Below, piece after piece: positions 1 to 8,780 of a stretch of 42,070 nucleotides of DNA; within the stretch, counting starts at the first letter, position 1; the number at the start of each line of letters is the position of its first letter. A model generated the notes under the pieces. It was not told the origin of the DNA and made no database searches. It saw nothing but the letters and a program-made list of their open reading frames with translations. A program made the translations under genes and the position numbers. The DNA comes from Mesorhizobium sp. L2C084A000 (GTDB taxonomy: Bacteria > Pseudomonadota > Alphaproteobacteria > Rhizobiales > Rhizobiaceae), in NCBI RefSeq assembly GCF_000502875.1, contig NZ_AYWX01000007.1, positions 104,488 to 146,557 on the forward strand, read 5' to 3'.

Positions 1-154
1 CTTCTTTCCGACGCGATCTCGATAGGCGCTCGGTTGCAAAAATTCGCACTGCAAAAGGAAAGGCTTTACGGCACCGAGGTTTTTGGTGATGTTTGCTTCG
101 CACATGCAGCATAAGTGTTCGCGCAAACCGCTTTCTTTGGAGATTGTGCGCTAA
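1..154. other. Leader region before the first gene; possible tail of an upstream gene
   Basis: No complete gene lies here. The forward frame beginning at base 1 stays open to a TAA at 112-114 (37 codons, ending Cys-Phe-Ala-His-Ala-Ala), so it could be the C-terminal end of a gene that starts outside the window. Only about half of its third-codon positions are G or C, clearly below the neighbouring genes, which argues against strong coding. The stretch is AT-richer than its surroundings and contains TTGCAAAAA and CACTGCAAAA, so it may simply be the promoter region of the next gene. Confidence 0.3.
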
Positions 155-1285
155 ATGGCATTGCCTGACGGCTCATACGAACGATTGCGCGCCGCCGGCT
201 GTGCCGACGAGGTGGCCTACGTGCAGGCCTGCCTGCGGTTCTATTTTGCCGGGCCGCACGCCGGCGCGGGCGACATTTCGATGCGTGATCTGGACGGTGC
301 CAAAATTGCCGACATCGCCAGGCTGAACAAGGTCGCCACCTTTGTCCTCAAGGCCCTTTCGCGCGCACCCGCGCTTGAGAGGCCGCCTGAGCTTTTCCGA
401 TGGCTCGACACCTACCGCAGGAGAACGGTTTCGATGAACGCGTCCTGCATCATGGATTCCATGGCGGTCCATGATGTGCTGCGCGCCAGCGAGATCGATT
501 TTGTTTTTCTGAAGGGTCCGTTCCAGCAGCAGCTTCTCTACGACGACCACTTCATGAAGCCGTCCGGCGATGTCGACATTCTGGTTTCGCCGCTCGGATT
601 TGTCAGGGCGCGTGATGCCCTTCGCAAGATCGGTTATGAGGTATCAGGCAAGTCGAACTCCGTCTGGTGGGTCCGCTTCCTCGGCGAACAGCACATGACC
701 CGGGACGACGGGCCGAGGTCGTCCACGGTAGATCTCCACTACCGCCTCCAGCAGCCCGGCTCGCCAAGCCCGCGCGACGCGGACGGGTTCCTGCGGCGCA
801 AACGACAGGTCGAAATCGCCGGTGCGACGGTGCCGTTCACCTCGGTTGCCGATACTTTGCTTTTGTCCTGCATCAGCGTTGCCAAGGCACTTTTCAACCG
901 GGAACCTTGCGCGGGCTACGTCTGTGATATCAGCGCCAGCGCCGGCCGACTCGACGAGGCGGATCAGCAGCGTTTGCTCGATGCCGCAACCGTGCAAGGT
1001 TTGGACGACACGCTGCTGCTTGGCCTGCGCGCCGCCGATGTGCTACTCGGCGGTGCTGGCACGCTGCTGTCGCAGCGCGCGACCAGGATCCTGTCGCGCA
1101 TCGGCAATGAGGATCTGCTCAGCATGGTCATCGCGCCGTGGCTGCCGTCGCTGCGGTGGCCACAGCGGCGAACGGTGCTGTGGGAACTGTGCGGCCGCGC
1201 GCCGGTCCGCTATCTGGCCGAAGCCGGCTGGGCGGCGTCCGCCGATATCAGCCGCCGCATCTTCGAGCGGCCGGGGAGGCGCTGA
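155..1285 (+). CDS. Nucleotidyltransferase family protein (NTP_transf_5-like)
   Basis: A 376-residue protein of the uncharacterised nucleotidyltransferase family often found in polysaccharide and modified-peptide loci. An LKGP motif lies just before the active-site region, and the metal-binding Asp-Val-Asp (D139, D141, in SGDVDILV) is followed by a region rich in aromatic residues and His. These match the nucleotidyltransferase fold, in which two aspartates bind the metal. Substrate unknown; transfer of a nucleotide to a sugar, lipid or peptide acceptor is an inference. The ATG at 155 has GGAGA about 12 bases upstream. A second member of the family lies at 26550-27581 with the same LKGP/VKGP and DxD pattern, although overall similarity looks low. 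It opens the forward-strand exopolysaccharide block, so a role in EPS modification is plausible but unproven. Confidence 0.75.
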   Translation: MALPDGSYERLRAAGCADEVAYVQACLRFYFAGPHAGAGDISMRDLDGAKIADIARLNKVATFVLKALSRAPALERPPELFRWLDTYRRRTVSMNASCIMDSMAVHDVLRASEIDFVFLKGPFQQQLLYDDHFMKPSGDVDILVSPLGFVRARDALRKIGYEVSGKSNSVWWVRFLGEQHMTRDDGPRSSTVDLHYRLQQPGSPSPRDADGFLRRKRQVEIAGATVPFTSVADTLLLSCISVAKALFNREPCAGYVCDISASAGRLDEADQQRLLDAATVQGLDDTLLLGLRAADVLLGGAGTLLSQRATRILSRIGNEDLLSMVIAPWLPSLRWPQRRTVLWELCGRAPVRYLAEAGWAASADISRRIFERPGRR

Positions 1286-1380
1286 ATGAAGGCAAATTGG
1301 GTGCTGATGGCAATTCTGTAGGGCATCGAAGGAGTACGGGGCGAGGGCAAATCGATATTACCTGTACGAGAGGCAAATCC

Positions 1381-2403
1381 ATGTCGATGACGAAATCCGA
1401 GGTCTGCGTGATCATCGCGGCAAAAAACGCCGCAGCGACAATCGCCGTCGCCATCGCATCCGCGTTGCGCGAACCGGAAGTGGCGGAGGTCGTCGTTGTC
1501 GATGATGCCTCCACCGACCACACCGCCGATGTCGCACGATCCGCCGATGATGGCAGCGGGCGGCTCTCCGTGATGCGCCTCGATGTCAATCGCGGCCCCT
1601 CCTTTGCCCGCAACGCAGCCATCGCCGGCTCGAAATCGCCGTTCATCAGCATTCTTGATGCCGACGATTTCTTCCTCGAAGGCCGGTTTCGCAACCTGTT
1701 TGCCGGCGCCGATTGGGATTTCGCAGCCGACAACATCATGCTGATCAGGGATGATGCGACGGGCGACGCGACGAAAATCGTCGCGCCGCAATTTGCCGCC
1801 GATCCGGAATTCCTCGATTTCGAGCGCTTCGTCGAAGGCAACATCTCCAGGCGCCGCGTGCAGAGGGGCGAACTGGGCTTTTTGAAGCCGGTGATCAGCC
1901 GTGCCTTCCTCGACCGCCACGGGTTGAGCTACGACGAGAGCCTGCGGCTGGGCGAGGACTATGAACTCTACGCCCGCGCGGTCGCATGCGGGGCACGGTT
2001 CAAGGTCATTCGCTCCTGCGGCTACGGCGCCGTCGTCCGCGCCGATTCTCTGAGCGGCCGCCACAAGACCCAGGACCTGAAGCGTTTGGCCGATGCGGAT
2101 CTGGCGCTGCTGGCGATAGACAGTCTGCCAGAAGGCTCGAAGGCGGTGCTAAGGCGGCATGAACGGCACGTGCGCGACAAATATCGGCTGCGCAATTTCC
2201 TTGACGTCAAGGCTGAGCGGGGGCTGGCATCGGCTGCGGCTTACGCTTTCGCCAGCCTGTCCAACCTCGTCCCCATCGTCCAGGGCGTGGCTTCCGACAA
2301 GCTCGAGGCGCTGTTTCGTCGCGTCGGCCTTATGTCCAGCCAAAAACATGTCCCGCCGCGGCGTTTTCTGATGGCCGGAACCAGCATGGGCAAGGAACGC
2401 TGA
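1381..2403 (+). CDS. Family 2 glycosyltransferase, ExoO/ExoW-like
   Basis: A 340-residue GT-A glycosyltransferase. The N-terminus holds the nucleotide-sugar fold: VVVVDDASTDHT near residues 38-49, NRGPSFARNAA, and the metal-binding DADD (ILDADDFF). The C-terminal half has LGEDYELYARA, the ED pair used as acceptor/base region in this family. The open frame extends upstream to 1138, but ATG 1381 is preceded by GAGAGG about 10 bases away and matches the usual N-terminus of the family, so it is chosen. A close paralogue is encoded at 14685-15653 (shared N-R-G-P, D-N-I/L-x-V, LGYLKP/LGFLKP and GEDY segments). In Sinorhizobium, ExoO and ExoW add glucose residues to the lipid-linked succinoglycan repeat at the inner face of the inner membrane. 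The sugar transferred here cannot be read from sequence. Confidence 0.88.
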   Translation: MSMTKSEVCVIIAAKNAAATIAVAIASALREPEVAEVVVVDDASTDHTADVARSADDGSGRLSVMRLDVNRGPSFARNAAIAGSKSPFISILDADDFFLEGRFRNLFAGADWDFAADNIMLIRDDATGDATKIVAPQFAADPEFLDFERFVEGNISRRRVQRGELGFLKPVISRAFLDRHGLSYDESLRLGEDYELYARAVACGARFKVIRSCGYGAVVRADSLSGRHKTQDLKRLADADLALLAIDSLPEGSKAVLRRHERHVRDKYRLRNFLDVKAERGLASAAAYAFASLSNLVPIVQGVASDKLEALFRRVGLMSSQKHVPPRRFLMAGTSMGKER

Positions 2404-2685
2404 GAGCGGGCCCCGGTGCTTGCAATTTGTCCTCGCGGCACGTCATCACGGAAACCATTTCGGCCGGATTTATGAGTTTACGAATTGGGTGGTTGCCTCG
2501 CGGCTCCGACGATGGCAGTCTATGTTGCGGTGCAGCATAGTGGACGACCAGCCGAACTGGCCCCCGATCGGATTGGTCTGATGTCTCTCCGGAGCAGGAC
2601 AACGCAACACGAGTTTTTGAGCCCCGGCTGCGGGGATCGGCCAGAAGCCCGGCCCACAAGCCGGCGATGACAGGAACCTGAGTCC
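2404..2685. other. Intergenic region with a TGC-N3-GCA dyad
   Basis: A 282-base gap. Short frames here do not look coding. The one clear signal is the near-perfect dyad at 2520-2540, listed separately. GC-rich stretches follow up to the next gene. No convincing terminator was found after the glycosyltransferase. Confidence 0.5.
2520..2540. promoter_or_regulatory. TGC-N3-GCA dyad (possible PhaR/AniA-type site)
   Basis: The two 9-base arms, CTATGTTGC and GCAGCATAG, flank the centre GGT and are reverse complements with one mismatch. Its core ATGTTGCGGTGCAGCA differs by one base from the site at 11472-11487. The symmetry and recurrence suggest a dimeric DNA-binding protein. The TGC-rich core resembles the published PhaR recognition pattern CTGC-N3/4-GCAG, but this identification is an inference. 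Confidence 0.45.
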
Positions 2686-3081
2686 ATGGCCTCGATATTC
2701 GGTTTCAGATCAAGGGATCCGGCCCGCGACCGGCAGGCCGATGTTTCACGTCTTGATCGTCTGGCAAAGCTGTTCGAGCAGATTGCGGCCGAGATCGAGG
2801 CCGAGAGAACCGGGCTTGAGAATCGCTACCGGACAACGTCGACCAACGCCGCCTTCCTGGTCGAAGCCATGGAAAACGGCTCAGCTTCCGACAAGCGGTC
2901 TTCGGAAGTCAGCGCACTGACACAGTCGATCCTGAATTGCGAACGCCGCATCGCGGCGCTGTCGCGCCAGGACGGCATGATGAAAGAGCTCCGTCATTCG
3001 CTGGATATGGTCTTCGACGAGAATGCCGATTCGGCCACCTCGGCGGAATTCGCCTGGCCGGCAGGCGCAGGCAGAGGTTGA
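2686..3081 (+). CDS. Small coiled-coil hypothetical protein
   Basis: A 131-residue soluble protein I do not recognise. It is rich in charged residues and predicted helical throughout: a heptad-like stretch (LDRLAKLFEQIAAEIEAER) at about residues 22-40, and a second helical part around SALTQSILNCERRIAALSRQ. There is no signal peptide, membrane segment or enzyme motif. AGGAA lies about 10 bases before ATG 2686. It sits between a glycosyltransferase and the exoK-like glucanase on the same strand, with 148 bases before exoK. A scaffold or regulatory partner is possible, but nothing in the sequence fixes a role. Confidence 0.6.
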   Translation: MASIFGFRSRDPARDRQADVSRLDRLAKLFEQIAAEIEAERTGLENRYRTTSTNAAFLVEAMENGSASDKRSSEVSALTQSILNCERRIAALSRQDGMMKELRHSLDMVFDENADSATSAEFAWPAGAGRG

Positions 3082-3097
3082 ACGTGAAGGCTCGGAA

Positions 3098-3109
3098 CTG
3101 TTGCAACAG
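3098..3109. promoter_or_regulatory. Perfect 12-base palindrome upstream of exoK
   Basis: CTGTTGCAACAG is self-complementary and lies about 120 bases before the exoK start in a gap without a gene. Its size fits an operator half-site pair, but the binding protein is unknown and a chance palindrome of this length is possible. Confidence 0.3.
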
Positions 3110-3229
3110 ATTTGATGCAGGGCGGGAAGCAATCGAGAGGGTCACAAGGGAGGTCAAGGTTGGCCCGTTCAGGAGCGGTTCGAACGTCGACTTTGGGTTG
3201 GGGACACACAGCGCAAAGGTGAGTTTGGT

Positions 3230-4087
3230 ATGAATTCGAATCCGAAACCTACGACAGCAATTGACGCACCGTCTCTCTCATATCGGGCCGGGCAAGCCGC
3301 CCGGCGGCGGCTGGGGTCGCTCGGTGCGTTGCTGCTGGCTGCTCTTGGCGCTTTCGTGGCAACCCCTTCCTACGCCCAGGACATTCCGACATCGCCGTCC
3401 TTCGTCGATGATTTCAAAAGCTTCGATCGTGCGCGCTGGTATGTTTCCGACGGCTGGAACAACGGCAGCCATCAGAATTGCACCTGGTCGAAAGGCATGG
3501 TCGGACTGTCGAATAATGTGCTGTCGCTCGGCTTCGAAAAGCAGACGTTGAAGGATCGCGACTACGTCTGCGGCGAGATCCAGACCAAGCAGCGCTTCGG
3601 CTACGGCACCTATGAGGCACGGCTGAAGACCGATACCGGCTCCGGCCTCAACGCGGCGTTCTTCACCTATATCGGTCCCAGCGACAAGCAGCCCTGGGAC
3701 GAGATCGACTTCGAGGTCCTGACCAAGGACACCTCCAAGGTGCAGGTCAATGCCTATATCGCGGGCAAGGGCAAGAACGAGAAGCTCGTCAACGTGCCGG
3801 GCGGCACGGAGAACGCCTTCAACGACTACGCCTTCGTCTGGCAGAAGGACAGCTTGCGATGGTACGTCAACGGCCAGCTGGTGAACACGATTACCGACCC
3901 GGCGAAGCTGCCCAGCCATGCACAGAAGATATTCTTCAGTTTTTGGGGCAGCGATACGATGAAGGGTTGGATGGGAGCGTTCGCGGATCCGGGCCGCAAG
4001 CTTTCCCTGCAGATCGAGCGGGTTGCCTTCACGGCGCTCGGCGAACCCTGTCAATTTCCGGAATCGCTGGCATGCAGTGTAAAGTAG
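3230..4087 (+). CDS. exoK: Secreted family 16 glycoside hydrolase, ExoK-like endo-beta-glucanase
   Basis: A 285-residue secreted endo-beta-1,3-1,4-glucanase type enzyme. A long basic N-terminus (RRRLGSLGA) leads into a hydrophobic segment ending ATPSYAQD, a likely signal peptide cleaved near residue 49. The mature part is one GH16 jelly-roll domain with the catalytic motif WDEIDFEV: E158 would be the nucleophile, D160 the helper and E162 the acid/base. ExoK of Sinorhizobium is about this size and cuts nascent succinoglycan to yield low-molecular-weight polymer. AAAGGTGAG precedes ATG 3230. It lies directly before ugd among EPS genes, which supports a role in trimming the polymer made by this locus. 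The glucan bond cleaved is inferred from family membership. Confidence 0.88.
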   Translation: MNSNPKPTTAIDAPSLSYRAGQAARRRLGSLGALLLAALGAFVATPSYAQDIPTSPSFVDDFKSFDRARWYVSDGWNNGSHQNCTWSKGMVGLSNNVLSLGFEKQTLKDRDYVCGEIQTKQRFGYGTYEARLKTDTGSGLNAAFFTYIGPSDKQPWDEIDFEVLTKDTSKVQVNAYIAGKGKNEKLVNVPGGTENAFNDYAFVWQKDSLRWYVNGQLVNTITDPAKLPSHAQKIFFSFWGSDTMKGWMGAFADPGRKLSLQIERVAFTALGEPCQFPESLACSVK

Positions 4088-4154
4088 TTGGGAAAGTCGA
4101 TTTGAACCGGCGGGACCGAAAACGGTCCGCTGCCTTGCATGGGAATGAAACCGA

Positions 4155-5486
4155 ATGAATTTGACGGTGTTTGGAATTGGCTATGTCGGCCTCGTGCAGG
4201 CTGCGGTCCTTGCCGAAGTCGGGCACCAGGTCGTGTGCGTCGACATCGACGCCGCCAAGGTCGAGCGGCTCAACCAGGGCCTGGTCCCCATTTTCGAACC
4301 CGGTTTGGAAAACCTCGTTAAGGAAAACCATGCTGCCGGCCGCATCAAGTTCACCACCGATGCCGCCGCCGCGGTCAGGCATGGCGAGATCCAGATGATC
4401 GCGGTCGGCACGCCGCCGGGCGAGGACGGCTCGGCCGACCTCAAATATGTGCTGGCCGTCGCCGAGACCATCGGCCGCGAAATGGACAAACCCAAGATCG
4501 TCGTCGGCAAGTCTACGGTGCCGGTCGGCACCTGCGAAAGGGTGAAAGCTAGGATCGCCGACACGTTGAAGAAAAGAGGCCGCGAGGACCTGGCTTTCGA
4601 TGTCGCTTCGAATCCCGAGTTCCTCAAGGAGGGGTCCGCGGTCGCCGACTGCATGAAGCCGGACCGCATCATCGTCGGCACCGACAGCGAGGACACCGAG
4701 GCTGTGATGCGCGAACTCTACGCGCCGTTCAACCGCAACCACGAGAAGATGATCGTGATGGACGTGCGCAGCGCCGAATTCACCAAATATGCCGCCAACT
4801 GCATGCTGGCGACCAAGATCAGCTTCATGAACGAGATGGCCAATTTGGCCGAACAGCTCGGCGCCGACATCGAGGAGGTCCGCAAGGGCATCGGCAGCGA
4901 TCCCCGCATCGGCTACCATTTCATCTATCCGGGTCTGGGTTATGGCGGCTCGTGCTTCCCCAAGGACGTGCGGGCGCTGATCAAGACCGCCGAAGGCGTC
5001 AAGTTCGACGCCAAGCTGCTGCGCGCCGTCGAGGAGCGCAACAACGCACAGAAATCGGTTCTCTTCGACAAGGTGGACCGCTATTTCAAGGGCAACCTCA
5101 AAGGCAAGACCTTTGCGCTCTGGGGCCTGGCCTTCAAGCCCAACACCGACGACATGCGTGAGGCGCCGGCGCGCGTCCTGATGGAAGCGCTCTGGAAGGC
5201 CGGCGCCAATGTGCAGGCCTATGATCCCGAGGCGATGCAGGAATGCCAGGCCATCTACGGACTGCGCGACGACCTGCTTCTGTGCGGCACCAAGGAGGCG
5301 GCGCTGCGCGGCGCCGATGCGCTGCTGATCGCCACGGAATGGAAGAGCTTCCGTGCGCCCTCCTTCGATGCGGTGAAGGATGCGCTGATTACGCCGGTCA
5401 TCTTCGACGGCCGCAACCTCTATGACCCCAAGGTCATCGCCCGCCACGGCATCGAATATCACTCGATCGGCAGAATGGCGGCATGA
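4155..5486 (+). CDS. ugd: UDP-glucose 6-dehydrogenase
   Basis: A 443-residue cytosolic enzyme that oxidises UDP-glucose to UDP-glucuronate with two NAD+. The N-terminal Rossmann motif is FGIGYVG (G7, G9, G12), followed by the acidic VDID at the end of the second strand. The active-site cysteine is C267 in [25 protein letters not shown] and [11 protein letters not shown] are all present, and the length is normal for the family (RkpK/Ugd/TuaD). The start is confirmed by the Rossmann motif beginning at residue 5. It sits between exoK and the GMC dehydrogenase. Its presence suggests the polymer contains glucuronic acid or a sugar derived from it (galacturonate, xylose), a departure from classical succinoglycan, which has none. 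Confidence 0.96.
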   Translation: MNLTVFGIGYVGLVQAAVLAEVGHQVVCVDIDAAKVERLNQGLVPIFEPGLENLVKENHAAGRIKFTTDAAAAVRHGEIQMIAVGTPPGEDGSADLKYVLAVAETIGREMDKPKIVVGKSTVPVGTCERVKARIADTLKKRGREDLAFDVASNPEFLKEGSAVADCMKPDRIIVGTDSEDTEAVMRELYAPFNRNHEKMIVMDVRSAEFTKYAANCMLATKISFMNEMANLAEQLGADIEEVRKGIGSDPRIGYHFIYPGLGYGGSCFPKDVRALIKTAEGVKFDAKLLRAVEERNNAQKSVLFDKVDRYFKGNLKGKTFALWGLAFKPNTDDMREAPARVLMEALWKAGANVQAYDPEAMQECQAIYGLRDDLLLCGTKEAALRGADALLIATEWKSFRAPSFDAVKDALITPVIFDGRNLYDPKVIARHGIEYHSIGRMAA

Positions 5487-5578
5487 GACCAGGTCCTGGC
5501 AGACGGATGCAAGACCGGTCCGCACATGGCCTGCGGGCGCTGGGACTGAGCGCGTATTTCTGTGTGGAGTTGTAGCCG

Positions 5579-7021
5579 ATGGTGCTGGACGTAAAGCCGG
5601 GGCAAATCACCAAGGACCATTTCGATCTCGTTGCGATCGGCTCCGGCTTCGGTTCGGCCTTCTTCCTGCATGAGTTCGCCAAGCGCCGAAAGGCGCGCAT
5701 TCTGGTGCTGGAGTGGGGACGCCACAACACCCATGAATGGCAGCTCGAGCAGAACGTCAACACCGACATCGAAGACGAGACGACCTACAAGACCAATTCC
5801 AACAAGCCGTGGAACTACACGATCGGACTGGGTGGCGGGACGAACTGCTGGTTCGCGCAGACGCCAAGATTTCATCCCAATGATTTCCGGCTGAAAAGCA
5901 CCTACGGCATCGGCAATGACTGGCCGATCAGCTATGACGACGTCGAGCCGTTCTATTGCGACGCGGAAGACATCATGTCGATCTCCGGCGATCCCGACAT
6001 GGCGGCGATGCTGCCCCGCTCGAAGCCGTTTCCGCAACCGCCGCATCGCATGTCGACACCGGACAGGATGATGAAGGCGGCGCAGCCCGGCCAGCACTTC
6101 GTCATGCCAACCGCGCGGGCGCGGCTGCCGACATCGCAACGCACCTCGTGCTGTGCCAATCTGCGTTGCTGGCTGTGTCCGGTCGACGCCAAATTCACCG
6201 TCAACAACGGCTTGATGCACGTCTTCGAGCATCCCGACGTTTCGGTCTGCCTCGGTGCGGAAGTGCGCCGGCTCGATCACGTCGGCGGCGCTGTCCGTTC
6301 GGTCACGTTCAGCCATGACGGCAAGGAATACCAGGTCAGCGGCGATCTCTTCATTCTCGGCGCCAATGCCATCCAGAGCGCGGCGATCATGCTGCGATCC
6401 GGCCTGGGCGGCGAATTCGTCGGCAGCGGCCTGCATGAATCCTACGGCTGGAATTTCGAGGTCTATCTAGACGGCGTCGACAATTTCGACGGCAGCACCA
6501 TCACCACCGGCCTGAATTTCGGCCTCTATGATGGTCCTCACCGATCGGAGCATGCGGCGGCACTGGTCTATTTCGAGAACCGCTGGCAGCACGGACTGCG
6601 TGCCGAAAAAGGGCGGCTACGCCAGGCGCTGCCGCTTGTCGTGGTCACCGAGGACTTGCTCGATCCCGAGAACTTCGTCACGCTTGACGAGGATGAGAAT
6701 GCCTTCGTCAGCTTCAAGGCGCCATCGGACTATGCGGTGAAGGGCATGGCGCGCGCTCTGGAGAAATTGCCTGGCCTTCTGGCGCCGCTGCCGGTCGAAA
6801 AGCTCTTCGATCGCGGCATCCGGCCGACCGAATCGCACGTCCAGGGCACGCTGAGGATGGGTACGGGCGCAGCCGATTCGGTCATCGACAGCGGCATGAT
6901 CCACCACCAGCTCAGAAATCTGGTCGTCGTCGGCACCAGCACCTATCCGAGCTGCTCCTGCGCCAACCCGAGCCTGACCGCGGCAGCGCTGTCCTTGCGG
7001 GCGGCGAGCCGGATCGCGTGA
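5579..7021 (+). CDS. GMC-family FAD-dependent dehydrogenase with a cysteine cluster
   Basis: A 480-residue flavoprotein. The ADP-binding motif is AIGSGFGSAF (residues 19-28), and the C-terminal GMC signature includes QGTLRMG and CANPSLTAAALSLRAA. A cluster C191-C192-x4-C197-x2-C200 closely resembles the CC-x4-C-x3-C cluster that binds a 3Fe-4S centre in the bacterial FAD glucose dehydrogenase/fructose dehydrogenase group, so an iron-sulfur centre is likely. GGAG precedes ATG 5579. The next gene, 13 bases downstream, encodes a Tat-type small protein like the small subunits of those dehydrogenases, which would carry the folded complex to the periplasm. No cytochrome c subunit is adjacent. Substrate unknown: a sugar, sugar alcohol or a unit of the polysaccharide is likely from the context. 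Confidence 0.85.
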   Translation: MVLDVKPGQITKDHFDLVAIGSGFGSAFFLHEFAKRRKARILVLEWGRHNTHEWQLEQNVNTDIEDETTYKTNSNKPWNYTIGLGGGTNCWFAQTPRFHPNDFRLKSTYGIGNDWPISYDDVEPFYCDAEDIMSISGDPDMAAMLPRSKPFPQPPHRMSTPDRMMKAAQPGQHFVMPTARARLPTSQRTSCCANLRCWLCPVDAKFTVNNGLMHVFEHPDVSVCLGAEVRRLDHVGGAVRSVTFSHDGKEYQVSGDLFILGANAIQSAAIMLRSGLGGEFVGSGLHESYGWNFEVYLDGVDNFDGSTITTGLNFGLYDGPHRSEHAAALVYFENRWQHGLRAEKGRLRQALPLVVVTEDLLDPENFVTLDEDENAFVSFKAPSDYAVKGMARALEKLPGLLAPLPVEKLFDRGIRPTESHVQGTLRMGTGAADSVIDSGMIHHQLRNLVVVGTSTYPSCSCANPSLTAAALSLRAASRIA

Positions 7022-7034
7022 AAGGAGGTATCGC

Positions 7035-7484
7035 ATGATCGAGATTTCCCGACGCTCGGCCCTGGCCGTCATGGCTGGCGGAGTGGTTTCGACAGGGGTC
7101 GCCTACGCCGCCGTTTCCTCGTTCTCGGACGAGGATCTGGTGCGCGTCACGCTGGAAAAATACCTTGGCAAGTTGAACATCCGCATCGAGCATCTGCAGC
7201 AGTTCGTGCTGGCGTTCCGCGACAGGAATCCATGGAACTTTCCGAGCGAAAAACTGAGTGACGCCGTCACCTTGGTGGAGGAGCTCAAACTGGGGGCCGC
7301 GCGCCGCTTGCTGCCCCAGCGGAAGCGGGAAGATCTGCTGCATTTCGACCGCTGGGTCGTCGCCGAATTCCATATGCTGACGGACTACGCCTGGCGCAGT
7401 TCGCCCAACGACCCGATCCGATTTACCGGCTGGCAATCCTGTACCAATCCCTTCGCCAATCTGGAGCCGCCGAAACTTGCCTGA
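7035..7484 (+). CDS. Tat-exported small subunit of the GMC dehydrogenase
   Basis: A 149-residue protein with a twin-arginine leader (ISRRSALAVMAGG) followed by a short hydrophobic stretch and VAYAAVS. The mature part is helical and resembles the small (gamma) subunits of FAD-dependent fructose, gluconate and glucose dehydrogenases, which help their partner fold and hitch-hike through the Tat pore. AAAGGAGG seven bases before ATG 7035 is an excellent ribosome binding site, and the gene starts 13 bases after the dehydrogenase stop, so the pair should be made together. Assignment rests on leader, size and position; the body has no catalytic motif. It might alternatively be an unrelated Tat protein. 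Confidence 0.7.
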   Translation: MIEISRRSALAVMAGGVVSTGVAYAAVSSFSDEDLVRVTLEKYLGKLNIRIEHLQQFVLAFRDRNPWNFPSEKLSDAVTLVEELKLGAARRLLPQRKREDLLHFDRWVVAEFHMLTDYAWRSSPNDPIRFTGWQSCTNPFANLEPPKLA

Positions 7485-7558
7485 CGTCGAAAAGAGAGGC
7501 GGCGGACTTTGCTGTTGTCTCCGAGCAAGGAATACGAGATGCGACAAGGAGCCCGATC

Positions 7559-8638
7559 ATGAAAGTTCTCTTTGCAGGCGGCAACGGCTACCCGCCTGAG
7601 TTCAGCGGCGGCGTTCAGTCGAGCACGCATCATCTGGCCGAACAGCTGATCGAGCACGGTCATGAAGCCGCTGTGCTCGCCGCCCTGTTCGGTGATGGTG
7701 TCTTCGGCTTCAAGGCGCGCGCCAAGATGAAGCTGTTGCGGCAGCCGGCGGTTGTCGACAGCTATCCCGGCTATCCGGTGGTGCGGGCCTGGTTTCCCTG
7801 GGAAGCGGCGGGCTATGCCGTCGACAGGCTGAAACCCGATGTCGCCGTGGTCCAGTGTCACAAATCGGTTCCGATCGGCAAGGCGCTGCAGGCGGAGGGC
7901 GTGCCTCTGGTCGTTTATCTCCGCAATGTCGAGTTCCATGAATTGGGCGGCGATCTGCGCGAATTGCATTCAGCGCTTTACATCGCCAATTCGGACTTCA
8001 CCGCACGTACCTACAGACAGGAGTTCGGCATCGAGGCGGTGGTAATCCCGCCCACCATCAACCCGGCGCACTACTCGACGCCAACGACGGGCCAGTTCGT
8101 CACGCTGATCAACCCTTATGAGGAAAAGGGGTTTGAACTCGCGGTGCGGATCGCCGGCGCCTGCCGCGAAATCCCATTCCTGTTCGTCGAAAGCTGGAAG
8201 CTCGACGACGATCACCGGGCGCGGATCGAACAGACGATCGCTCCCTTGGGCAATGTCGTCCTGGAGAGCCGCACCAGCGACATGAAGACGGTCTATGGCC
8301 GCACGAAGATCCTGCTTGCTCCCAGCAAGTGGGAAGAGGCGTGGGGCCGCGTCGCTTCGGAGGCCCATTGCAGCGGAATCCCGGTTGTCGGCTCGCGGCG
8401 CGGCGGTCTGCCCGAGGCTGTCGGCTCCGGTGGCGTGGTGCTGGATTACGATGCTCCGCTGGCCGATTGGGTCGCGGCCGTCAGGCGGCTGTGGAACGAC
8501 AACCAGGAATATGACCGGCTTTCAAGCCTCGCCCGCAGCTTCGCCGGGCGCCCGGAACTCGATCCCGATCGCCAGTTCATCACCTTCTTCTCGATACTGG
8601 ACAGGGCGATGCAGCAACGCGCGCGACAGGCGGCCTAG
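7559..8638 (+). CDS. Family 4 glycosyltransferase
   Basis: A 359-residue GT-B glycosyltransferase. It begins with the donor-domain strand MKVLFAGGNGYPPEFSGGV, the glycine-rich opening typical of GT4. The C-terminal domain holds SKWEEAWGRVASEAHCSGIP and GSRRGGLPEAVG, corresponding to the E-x7-E-like nucleotide-sugar-binding region. It is probably cytoplasmic or peripheral at the inner membrane, adding a sugar to the lipid-linked EPS repeat. AAGGAG lies a few bases before ATG 7559. It is the last gene of the first forward block, and its stop codon is embedded in the left arm of a strong terminator. Sugar specificity cannot be read. Confidence 0.85.
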   Translation: MKVLFAGGNGYPPEFSGGVQSSTHHLAEQLIEHGHEAAVLAALFGDGVFGFKARAKMKLLRQPAVVDSYPGYPVVRAWFPWEAAGYAVDRLKPDVAVVQCHKSVPIGKALQAEGVPLVVYLRNVEFHELGGDLRELHSALYIANSDFTARTYRQEFGIEAVVIPPTINPAHYSTPTTGQFVTLINPYEEKGFELAVRIAGACREIPFLFVESWKLDDDHRARIEQTIAPLGNVVLESRTSDMKTVYGRTKILLAPSKWEEAWGRVASEAHCSGIPVVGSRRGGLPEAVGSGGVVLDYDAPLADWVAAVRRLWNDNQEYDRLSSLARSFAGRPELDPDRQFITFFSILDRAMQQRARQAA

Positions 8639-8688
8639 AGGAGTTCGCCGTGTCACGGAAACGGCGAACTCCTCTAACTCTTTGTTTT
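8637..8688 (+). terminator. Strong intrinsic terminator after the GT4 gene
   Basis: A 15-base perfect stem (8637-8651 with 8661-8675) has a 9-base loop and is followed by AACTCTTTGTTTT. The left arm begins inside the stop codon of the glycosyltransferase. It closes the first forward EPS block before the convergent reverse-strand genes. Confidence 0.85.
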
Positions 8689-8691
8689 GAT

Positions 8692-8756
8692 CAATTCCCA
8701 AGGGAAAGCGCTATGCGCTTTTCCCGGGAAAACCGTTCACACTTTTCCTGGAATTG
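8692..8756. repeat. Rhizobial intergenic palindromic element
   Basis: Outer arms CAATTCC (8692-8698) and GGAATTG (8750-8756) enclose an inner hairpin GGGAAAGCGC/GCGCTTTTCCC and the core CACACTTTTCCTGG. In reverse complement the right side reads CAATTCCAGGAAAAGTGTG, identical over 19 bases to the element at 28651. It lies between convergent genes, as small mobile palindromes of rhizobia often do. It may also act as a reverse-strand terminator. Confidence 0.75.
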
Positions 8757-8780
8757 CCCTAACGGCGCCGCCTGAGCAGG

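Noticed and set aside
1..114. Confident call of an upstream partial gene
   Set aside because: The frame is open, but third-position GC is only about half, well below neighbouring genes, and no motif is recognisable in 37 codons.
2485..2670. Small forward frame of 61 codons before the coiled-coil gene
   Set aside because: Composition is not protein-like, there is no ribosome site, and it spans the regulatory dyad.
4029..5525. Reverse open frame of 498 codons over ugd
   Set aside because: It mirrors the ugd gene, which has complete motifs.
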